A stretch of 64,000 bases of DNA from Amorphochlora amoebiformis (taxonomy: Eukaryota; Cercozoa; Chlorarachniophyceae). Location of the stretch: contig BAAHQB010000323.1 in assembly GCA_054601695.1 (NCBI GenBank), positions 62,001 through 126,000 of the forward strand, written 5' to 3'. This document shows positions 39,874 through 64,000 of this stretch, in pieces. The notes beneath the pieces were generated by a model. It was not told the DNA's origin and made no database searches. It was given only the letters and a program-made list of their open reading frames with translations. Position numbers and translations under genes: made by a program. The first letter of the stretch is position 1; each line of letters opens with the position of its first letter.

Positions 39874-41031
39874 ATATATCTATATATACATATATATATA
39901 TATGTATGTTGTATAAATGAAAACATGTACAAACATATATTCAAATACTCCAATATGTTATATAAATGTAAACATGTACAAAACATATACAAAATACTCC
40001 ACACCCGGAAGGCCTTCGCCTAATAAGAGATTTCTTCTCTGAAAAAAAAAAAAAAAAGAGAAAAACGAGAAAGGAAAAAAAAAAAAATTAAGAATTGAGA
40101 AAAAGTCAAACGAAATCTGCAGTTTTGGGGTTGGATTAGGGTCTAGAACAAAAAAATTAAGACAAAGAAGGGGTGTGTGTGCGTGGAGAGTGCAATTAAA
40201 CAGACAGGAAAGTTGAGAGAGCGAGAGACTGGGAGAGCGAGAGAGCGAGAGAGCGAGAGAGCGAGAGAACAAGAGAGCGAGAGAAAGAGAGAGAGCACTA
40301 GAGAGAGAGCAAGAGAACAAGAGAGAGCGAGAGAGAACAAGAGAGAGAGTGTATGTAGAGGGCATTCCGACTTCAGATATTGGAATTAGACACAAAAGAA
40401 GAGATATAGAAGAGGAAGGGGGGGGGGGGGGGGGGGGGAGAATAGAGAGAGAGAGAGAGAAAAGATGAGGAAGAGAATGACAGAATTCCAGAGACAATTC
40501 AAGAGAACTCAAGAAAATTCGAGAGATTTCAAAAGAAAATTCGAGAGAATTCAAGAAGATTCCAGAAAAATTCGAGAGAAAGTGTAACTTGCTAGTGGAA
40601 CTTCAGGTGAGCTGTTGCCATCGAAATCCTCGTCAGAGTCCAAATTCCTGGAGACCAAATATTGAAAAAACTACTCTAGCTTTCTTACAAAGGTATGTAA
40701 TATATATATATATATATATAGGTATATATAGTATATAATATACATATACACACTTTATACATATATATATATATATATGTATATATAAAATTATGTATGT
40801 ATCTATGCATAATATGCAATTTATTTACATATATATATCAGATAGAAACCTTATTGTATATCCTAAACCCTATGTGTGTACGTGTATATCTATATTTTTG
40901 TATATATGATTGTATATCGTAAACCTTATGTGTATATACATATATATACACATATATATATATATATATATGTATGTCTATATATCGGTATATAGTATTT
41001 CCTAATCCCTATGTGTATATACACATATCTC

Positions 41032-41084
<53 letters not shown>

Positions 41085-41274
41085 GTATATATATATATAT
41101 TATTGCGTTTGTGTATGTCTATATATATATATATTAGTACATATATATATATATATATATGAACATAAAACCATATACATAAAATTTACCCTCTAGACCC
41201 TTGGTATTATTGCGCTTGTGTATGTCTATGTATATATATATATATAATATATATATATATATATACATACATAC

Positions 41275-41311
<37 letters not shown>

Positions 41312-41403
41312 TATTAGTATATATATGTATGAATATAAAACCATATTCACAAAATTTACCTTCTAGACCCCGGGGTACTATCAATGCTGTCTTTGCTTTC
41401 AAC

Positions 41404-41442
<39 letters not shown>

Positions 41443-41757
41443 CTATGTTGTATATATTGTATTACATTATATGATACGATCCTAGTATATATATATATTA
41501 TACTAATATTATACTATCTTGTATATATTGTATTACATTATATGATACAATCCTAATATATATATGTATATATATATATATATATATATTATACTAATGT
41601 TATACTATGTTGTATATATTGTATTACATTATATAATGCAATCCTAATATATATATGTATATATATATATATATGTATGTATGTATATGTTATACTAATA
41701 TTATACTATCTTGCATATATTATATTACATTATATAATGCAATCCCATAATGCAATC

Positions 41758-41795
<38 letters not shown>

Positions 41796-42130
41796 GATAT
41801 ATATATACATCAATACATTACCATACATATATACATTTTACATGGATATTTATACAAACACATTTATAAAACATATATATATATATATAATATACATTCT
41901 GTATATATATATTATATGTAAACAGAGGTAAACATGATCGACCTCATCAGGCGGAAAATAAGGTGAATTCGAGCCGTCGTAGTAATCATTCTCTTCATCT
42001 TCATCTTCCATAGATTCAGGTAGAGTACTCTCCTCCTATATACATGTGCAATATTGTGTATTTATATGCACATGTGTGTACGAATACACACACACAAACA
42101 TATATATATATATATATATATGGATATGTG

Positions 42131-42228
<98 letters not shown>

Positions 42229-42291
42229 ATTGCTATAGTAATAATCTGCCTGCTCCATTTTTTATAATTATGTGCATGTATATACATCTAC

Positions 42292-42349
<58 letters not shown>

Positions 42350-42403
42350 TATATATATATATATTATATATATACATACATTTATATATTATATATACAT
42401 ATA

Positions 42404-42443
<40 letters not shown>

Positions 42444-42527
42444 GTGTATATATTTATATGCACACATGCATATATGTATGTATATGTGTGTATGTGTATA
42501 TGTGTGTGTATACATAAAATGTAGACA

Positions 42528-42582
<55 letters not shown>

Positions 42583-42685
42583 TATATATATATAATATAT
42601 ATGTATGTATGTATGTATGTATATTTGGAAGGTCAGGGAAGTGTAGTACCATGATCTTTTTTTCATTATTTGAATCCTGAATGTG

Positions 42686-42749
<64 letters not shown>

Positions 42750-42835
42750 GTACACGCACACACACGCACTCATACATATAATAATAATAATAATATATGT
42801 TATATATATATATATGTGTGTGTGTGTATGACAAC

Positions 42836-42875
<40 letters not shown>

Positions 42876-43630
42876 CTTGTGATACACATGCACACGAAGT
42901 GCATCTATACCTCGTCTTTCTGCTTCTCCATCAGCTTCTTCTCTGTGCGCTCCAAAAACTTGAGAATATCATATTCCTGACCATAAAACGCATAAGCAAC
43001 CATTAAGAACACATCAGCATAAACTCAAACCTCCGAACACTCTACAGCCAGAACGCTGAACGATGCATCGCACCCACACGCCTGAAAAGCCCATGATTCC
43101 TTTTTGACTTGGCCCTCATGTCCCCCATCGCCTGCGCTGCTGACATACGCCTTCCTCCGGAAAAACCCGTCCAAGCTTCCGGCCGGTCCTTTCTTGCGCT
43201 GACCGGCTATGGCTATGGTCTGCCGTCAACAAGTTGTTCAGTGATATCTACGAATATAAGAGATCTAGAGTGGTCTCGAAGCAAGTGGATCTTACATGAG
43301 GTTTAGAGGTGGAGGTGGTGGAGCTGGGCTTTGGTTTTGCGGATTTCCGCACAATCCCTTTCCCACCTTTTTTAGCCTTCTGCAATTCAGAATTCGCTCT
43401 TAGATCAAGGAGGTAGAGATTAAAGAGGGTAAAGTGAGCCACGTGGAATCCCGTCCCGAAAGTTTTTTTCAGGGCGAAAGGGAAACATTGTTAGGGTCTG
43501 GTAGCGAGGTCCGATGCTCGCCTCTTGATATCATTTTGGCGTCCTTTTGTTCCCGATCACCGTCATCGGTTGAGTCATCTACATTGATATACAGTACTTT
43601 TCACAGATACTCAAGCAACGAATCGGACAT
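36077..43630 (-). CDS. Intrinsically disordered Lys/Asp/Glu-rich protein, 14 exons
   Basis: Minus-strand exons in order: 43630-43605, 43523-43487, 43379-43296, 42976-42911, 42676-42650, 42035-41943, 41403-41360, 40647-40589, 40038-40005, 39404-39362, 39304-39229, 37896-37657, 37031-36966, 36177-36077 (TAA). All 14 keep phase, giving 331 residues. Most of it is low-complexity: a short helix ([20 protein letters not shown]), acidic stretches ([24 protein letters not shown]), SP/TP sites ([17 protein letters not shown]) and basic clusters ([19 protein letters not shown]). This suggests a phosphorylated nuclear protein, but no domain is recognised. Start: MSDSLLEY at 43630; intron 1 (81 nt) is a multiple of three with an early in-frame TGA. 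The gene is divergent from the first cysteine dioxygenase. The donor edge of exon 11 is duplicated six times, the acceptor edge of exon 14 twice. Exons 9 and 10 (34 and 43 bp) are the least certain. Confidence 0.7.
36295..36565 (-). repeat. Exon-edge duplications, acceptor side, of exon 36177-36077
   Basis: Two copies of about 60 bp of exon 14 with its acceptor (CCCTCCCAG) and about 90 bp of upstream intron. Units are about 185 bp long and include the telomere-like CCCTAACCCTGA of the coding exon. Confidence 0.85.
37330..37645 (-). repeat. Purine-rich minisatellite (CGGCCCAAAAAAA)
   Basis: More than 20 units of 12-15 bp, CGGCCC followed by 5-10 A, with few variants (CGGCCGG, CAGCCCCC). It begins within about 15 bp of the minus-strand donor of exon 37896-37657, so it occupies the start of that intron. 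Confidence 0.9.
38545..39228 (-). repeat. Exon-edge duplications, donor side, of exon 39304-39229
   Basis: Six near-identical copies of the last about 48 bp of the exon (encoding [15 protein letters not shown] on the minus strand), donor GTAATATCACATATATATTT and a further 10 bp, separated by short (TA)n. The functional copy has CGCCCAAAT where the copies have GAGCCCAAAT. Confidence 0.92.
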
Positions 43631-43855
43631 ATGTTGAAAACTGAGGCATTCCATCACCAAAGTAATCATTGATGGCAGACATGGCATTCCCCCCACACTG
43701 ACACGTGCTTACACGTGGCTCGGAGGCTCGGAGAAGAACGGACCGAAGAATTAATAAAAATAATGGTTAATAAGGAAGATAGGTAATATCACCAAGGGGG
43801 ACGTTTGGGTACCGGTCTTCGGTCGGGAAAGAAGGGACTTCTCACCATTACTCCC
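43631..43855. promoter_or_regulatory. Bidirectional promoter with paired CACGTG motifs
   Basis: The 225 bp between divergent starts contain two G-box-like CACGTG hexamers at 43702-43707 (as ACACGTGC) and 43712-43717, 10 bp apart. The composition is normal with no (TA)n. CACGTG is a known bZIP/bHLH site in plants; function here is inferred. Confidence 0.5.
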
Positions 43856-45237
<1,382 letters not shown>

Positions 45238-45256
45238 ACGTAGTAACTTCGATATT

Positions 45257-46477
45257 ATGTATAGAAACACACTGTTTAGCCTCAACATACTAAAATTGCA
45301 CAGGTGAATCGAAGTTAGTTTCGTTGGGATCGATATACGACACTATTGCGAGGCCTGACCTAAACAGCTATACTGAGTGGTCAGGGGAGGGTATACATAA
45401 CCAAAAAATTTTACATTCGAGGTCCTGATTATTACTCATCGCAGAAAAAGCGGGGATACTAAGCAGTATTGACAAGATATCGCTGGATACTTTTGTTGAA
45501 AGGATGAACGTAGAGCTAGAGAAGCCTCTTGGTGTTAATGCAAACATAGGGGTATTAATTTACATTATACCCTTCACCAACTGATTAACCCTTACCCTTT
45601 TCAGAACATCCTCGAGAAATTGACACTGTCACCTGACGAATGGTACTTGAAAAAGCATTCTTCAATATCTAGCTCATGAGGATTTTGCTGACTATATCAC
45701 TGACCCTATCAGGGAGAGATTTGTCCACTTCGGCGAGCGAAACTACACGCGAAATTTGCTACTGGTAGAAAACTCTAATTTAACCATTGGGAAATTAGAA
45801 CTTACCGGATCGATACGTAAACACAGATGAATGAGAAGTTTTCTGTGATGCTCTTATGTTGGAAGCCCGGCCAGGAGACGCCACCCCATCGCCATGGAGA
45901 GGACCGACACTCGTGGTTTAAGGTTTGATATCCATATAATGCTTCTTCATCCTAATATTCACACCCCTCACTTCATAGCTGGAATCACCTCTTATTCAAA
46001 GTACCTGTGTCTATTTTCAGGTATTAAAGGGTGAGCTTGAGATGGTGCATTTCAAGGACGATACGGAAGACAGGCTCAAACTGGTACCTTCGTCAGCTTC
46101 TTGCACTAGATTAAATTCTGATTGGGTCTCATTTCCTCAGCTTTGTGGTGAGGACGACGACTATGTCGTGGAGAACCAGTACGCTATCGATGTCGATCAT
46201 CAAGTCGTTTACGAAGGCCCGGTAGATCCCATGTTTAATATAGTTCACATTAGCCCTTCAAGAACGCATCTCACGCTGACCCAAACGCCAATATTTTTGC
46301 AAGCGCCACATCTCACATACCATTCATTTGCGTCATATCTGAAATACCATTCATTTGTGTTAGGACGATACAGCCCACAAACTTGGCAACCAAAGTGCGG
46401 ACGCTCCTGCGGTGTCCATCCACGTGTTCAGCCCTCCGTACCTGCAACTCACCTACGACTGGTACATAGCAGTGTAA
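45257..46477 (+). CDS. Cysteine dioxygenase-like paralogue B (divergent active site)
   Basis: Eight exons: 45257-45303, 45464-45551, 45605-45642, 45713-45764, 45827-45922, 46021-46083, 46141-46221, 46364-46477 (TAA), 192 residues, close to the usual CDO length of about 200. The start MYRNTLFSLNILKLH again looks like a mitochondrial presequence. It keeps YTRN (Arg60), PHRH (His86, His88) and AHKLGN (His140), so the 3-His iron site is intact. Position 93 is His (HGEDRHSW) instead of Cys, and SIHVFSPPY has Phe where CDO has Tyr157. The Cys-Tyr cofactor therefore cannot form and the Ser-His-Tyr motif is broken. It may act on another thiol or with different efficiency; this is inference. All introns are short (about 53-160 nt) and free of (TA)n. 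Start chosen because exon 1 splices in phase to exon 2 and lies just after gene A. Confidence 0.87.
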
Positions 46478-46520
46478 AAAATAATACATCAATGAATGTA
46501 ACATATATATATATATATGT

Positions 46521-46556
<36 letters not shown>

Positions 46557-46788
46557 TGTATTCTACTGAAGTTCTTTGTTAAGAAATTTTCATATTCATA
46601 TTTATAAATGTAATATTAAAAGATTTGATATTGTACCATTCATATGTATAGAAGTATGTACATTTTATCTACATACTACGCTTGAATAAATATTGTACAT
46701 GGGCATATAATACATTCATGTATATCTATATGTATATTTTGAGTAGTATGAGCTCATCGCAAAGAGTTACGCGTGTTAGGCATGGCAC

Positions 46789-46844
<56 letters not shown>

Positions 46845-46905
46845 AATATCCACCAGCAATAACTCGGGGGAGGAGAAGTGCTTGCCCTTCGTCCATTACG
46901 GCCAA
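46478..46905 (+). other. Short intergenic between paralogues B and C
   Basis: AT-rich 3' region with (TA)n at 46502-46550 and 46793-46848. Open frame without start codon from about 46857 may be an unrecognised part of paralogue C. Confidence 0.55.
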
Positions 46906-47437
46906 ATGTTCAACCAGTATGTCAAAAAATCCAACAAATTTACTATATCTCGAATTGATTTCACGAAACCTATTAGGATGTTGTGCGGCGACCGATGGAT
47001 GGGGGCAGACATTTACTCGAATCTCCATTCATTCCAGACGCTTCTCGACGATGTCTTGACCCCTCACTCCACTCTCTACTCTACTCCTCCCAGCTGATAC
47101 GATCTCACCTAACCTATTATTTTTTTCCAATAAGCTAAATCATTGGCACATTATGTTAGGCGTTCGCTGCGTCGACGTCTCCTGACGATCCAAAACTCCA
47201 CAGGCGGATCACCTCTCTCATGTGTCACATTCAGCTCAACCCGGAGGTAAAATCTTATATTCAAATATTAGTTGAGGTTGAGGTTGAGTCAGTGTTAAGG
47301 TTCCCGTTACGCATGATCTCGCTCTGGGTTTTTCTATAGTCTTATGGATGATATTCCTTGCATATATCATATATTAAAGGCGTAATATATGTATATAAAT
47401 ACAGGTAAATTTACCTACACACACGCACATATACATA

Positions 47438-47477
<40 letters not shown>

Positions 47478-47526
47478 TGTGAACATAACTACAGTACACA
47501 TATTGTACAAAAAATAACAAAAAATT

Positions 47527-47593
<67 letters not shown>

Positions 47594-47959
47594 CAAACGT
47601 ACAAAATCTACAGAGGTACATATACCCACGTACATATATCCTCCAGGAATGGCGTGCACAAGCCCAATTACACCCTGACCACTGGACGCGTATCCTTATC
47701 GGTCAAACCGATGCCTGGATGCTCATCCTAACGTGTTGGGACAAGAACCAAGGGACTCCCATTCACGATCACCAGGGCTCATACAACTGGATTAAGGTGG
47801 AGAGTGAATTGTTGTGTAAATCCTAATGTGTACGTATGTATGTATTTATAAATATATATATATCTATATATATATATATATATGTATTTGTACACAGGTG
47901 TGTATAATATTTATGTATAAATATATGTTATAATTATATACACGCACACACACACATAT

Positions 47960-47991
<32 letters not shown>

Positions 47992-49228
47992 GTATATACA
48001 TATACAGATTGATATGTATAAATATATATATATATATACATACATATATATATATATATATATAATATATACAAACACAGACATATTCATAAATGTACAA
48101 ACATATCTCTGTATATATGTATGTGAATATATATGCAGTAGATACATACTTATATCCCTAGCAAATGTATTAATTCGCGGCCCATCTAACCGTTGATCTT
48201 AGGTCCTCGAGGGAGAACTGTTAGAGGAAGATTTCCTGTGCGTGCCGACTTCCACCCCCGCGGAATGCGAGTTTGACGAAGAAAAACGAACTAAAAGTGC
48301 TTCCGAGGGATTTGAGGTAAAACAGTCTTTTTAAGTGTTCCCAAATCTAGGGTTTGAAGCGAGAAACGGGTTTAGTTTCAACATGTGAGTAAAAGTTATA
48401 TATATATATATATATATCACAGATATTTCAAGAACTATGCATATGTATATATTTACAATATACAATAGATAGATAAGATACGTACAAAAACACATAATTG
48501 CTTCTTTGACATTTCCGCTGAGCTTAAATTTATATACACACATTCTAGGTATTGTACGAGGAGACGCAAGTTCAGGTTTTGCGATCTGGCATCCTCCCCA
48601 AGGACTCTGTAACCTTCCTAAACTCGGATATTATCCATAGGTTCACTTCCCTCTCATGCTCTCTCATTGCCCCAACCCATATCTTGGCTTTCCACAGGCG
48701 CATAATTATTGGTTTTATTTCTTAGAATAAGCAATATCTCAAACAAGCCGGCCTTCTCGCTGCACCTGTACTCGCCTCCGTACGTCAAGGCAAAGGTACT
48801 GGGGTGTATGTACGCGTTATATATATATATATATATATGTTGTACAAATAGAATATATCTATATATATATATATACTTATATACGTTGGCATGTGAATTT
48901 CTGCATATGATAATAAGTTATATATAATATGTGATACTATATATTTATACATATATATATATATATATATATGTATGTGCATTTAGGTCATATACATATG
49001 ATAATAAGTTATATATAATATATGATACTATATATTTATACATATATATATATATATATGTGCATTTAGGTCATATACATATGTATACATATGTTTATAT
49101 CTTGATATATACACATATACATTATTATGCATTTAATATATATAATAGTGAAATTATAATGCTTACTCCTACATATTATGATATACAATATGTAAAATAT
49201 ATATATATATGTTGATTTCATATTATAT

Positions 49229-49261
<33 letters not shown>

Positions 49262-49352
49262 AATATATATATATATTTATATATGTTGATTTCATATTAT
49301 TTAGATACATATATATATATATACATACATGAATATATATATACATATATAT

Positions 49353-49395
<43 letters not shown>

Positions 49396-49604
49396 AATAG
49401 ATGCACACATATAATCTATCAACATTATATTTATATTTAGCGGTTAAATACATTTAGTTACTATACTGATTATTCTAATGCACTTTTTAGGCTTACGACT
49501 TCGTCTCCGGAGACACATCCCTCGTTTTTCTCCCTCGCGATCAAGATCGAGGGGAAGTAAGCAAATCAAAATCGGTGGATTCCCTCGACTGCTGGATGAT
49601 CTAA
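46906..49604 (+). CDS. Cysteine dioxygenase, paralogue C
   Basis: Seven exons: 46906-47052, 47160-47246, 47647-47796, 48203-48316, 48549-48640, 48726-48795, 49491-49604 (TAA), about 257 residues. It has WTRI (Arg60 kept, Trp for Tyr58), PIHDH (His86, His88), IIHR (His140) and SLHLYSPPY (Ser153, His155, Tyr157). Position 93 is Asn (DHQGSYNW), so the Cys-Tyr crosslink is absent although Tyr157 is kept. There is an acidic insertion ([16 protein letters not shown]) after the [10 protein letters not shown] strand. The start is uncertain: the open frame runs back to about 46857, so a further 5' exon is possible. A GTAAGC donor at 49557 could lead to another exon, but the following open frame lies antisense to the ribonucleotide reductase terminus, so the TAA end is preferred. 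Introns 2, 3, 4 and 6 contain (TA)n, unlike those of paralogue B. Confidence 0.85.
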
Positions 49605-50015
49605 ATGACAGATGAGATCTAGCCAGATAGCTTAGATTTGAGTAGTTTAGATGAAAATGAATCTAGGAATGAGCGTAATCATTATCCTAGTTGCTTAATC
49701 CGTTAAACGAATCATCTAAGTACATCGCAGAAGATGCCACACGCGATGGACATGATATATCGATATGCATATAGTAACAGTAATCACATTATAGGCAGAG
49801 GGGAACGGCCATGAGATGATATATATTCTAGATATTGGTGAATTCACATCATAAAGTTATGATAAAGCTTCATGCCTTAAAATATAGGAATGGTGTCCAT
49901 AGCTAGCTATATATATAGAGTGTCGATGATCGCGCTTATGGACGACTTCGATGTTAAAAAATTAAACTTAATCATTCGGATTATAACTTGTCCACAGTAT
50001 CTAGAGTATGCTAAT
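49605..50015. other. Intergenic between convergent genes
   Basis: 411 bp of unique sequence of ordinary composition between the stop of paralogue C and the stop of the reductase gene. No gene is supported. Confidence 0.65.
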
Positions 50016-63574
<13,559 letters not shown>

Positions 63575-63644
63575 CTGTATGTAATCCATATATGTATATA
63601 TATATATGTATATATATATATTATATACATATATACATATATCG

Positions 63645-63675
<31 letters not shown>

Positions 63676-63712
63676 CATGTAGCACATATATGTGTATATT
63701 GCAGACACACAT

Positions 63713-63766
<54 letters not shown>

Positions 63767-63944
63767 TCGTTTACATGAATACGAGGATATATAATATATG
63801 TAGAGAGCTATATATGCATGTGAAATACATCAAAATATACGTATACGTACGCGTGTGTATGCATAGATGTCATATAAAAATATATTTAGATGTTGTTTTT
63901 ATATATACATATATTTATATTTATATATATTTATATTAATACAC

Positions 63945-63987
<43 letters not shown>

Positions 63988-64000
63988 AGGGTACATATAA
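63575..64000. other. Right edge, (TA)n-rich, probably reductase intron
   Basis: No exon recognised. The upstream reductase exon 63574-63518 starts at an acceptor, so the gene continues beyond the window and this is most likely its intron. Confidence 0.65.

Noticed and set aside
39958-40554. Minus-strand open frame of about 200 codons rich in Leu/Ser
   Set aside because: It translates a CT-rich tract. A 34-bp exon with a poly-T plus CAG acceptor lies inside it, and the frame has no start or family resemblance.

Overview
This is eukaryotic nuclear DNA, probably from a green-lineage alga. It encodes a plastid-lumen cytochrome c6A with the two-cysteine loop known from Viridiplantae. The precursor has a plain transit peptide plus a lumen signal, with no extra N-terminal signal peptide. 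Interstitial telomere-like repeats are (TTAGGG)n, not the plant-type TTTAGGG. The lineage is an inference. Genes use the standard code and are cut into many short exons (26-248 bp) of near-normal composition. Introns are mostly (TA)n microsatellites: donors read GTATAT... and acceptors ...TATATAG, so the repeat runs into the splice sites. Long YIYIYI open frames are translations of this repeat. I found the genes by chaining exons whose frame, GT/AG sites and intron phase agree; no transcript evidence was available.

Layout. 2-8654 (+): 3' part of an unrecognised helical protein with a lysine-rich tail. 8655-9783: large telomeric-repeat block. 10197-22820 (+): second unrecognised helical-repeat-like protein, about 18 exons. 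23860-25759 (-): SGF11-type zinc-finger subunit of the SAGA deubiquitinase module. 26071-30790 (+): cytochrome c6A, divergent from SGF11 across about 310 bp. 31734-35688 (-): small UBZ4-type zinc-finger protein. 36077-43630 (-): 14-exon disordered Lys/Asp/Glu-rich protein. 43856-45237, 45257-46477 and 46906-49604 (+): three tandem cysteine dioxygenase paralogues with different active-site residues. 50016-63574 (-): C-terminal 449 residues of the class I ribonucleotide reductase large subunit over 21 exons; its N-terminus lies beyond the right edge.

The most unusual feature is a recurrent architecture. At more than a dozen exons, a short piece of exon edge together with its splice site has been copied repeatedly into the adjoining intron, the copies being separated by (TA)n. 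It occurs in unrelated genes, on both strands and at both donor and acceptor edges. Telomeric repeats are also scattered through introns, sometimes supplying the pyrimidine tract or the acceptor AG itself, and appear inside two coding exons. They carry a conserved 60-90 bp cassette that keeps one fixed orientation relative to the telomeric strand.
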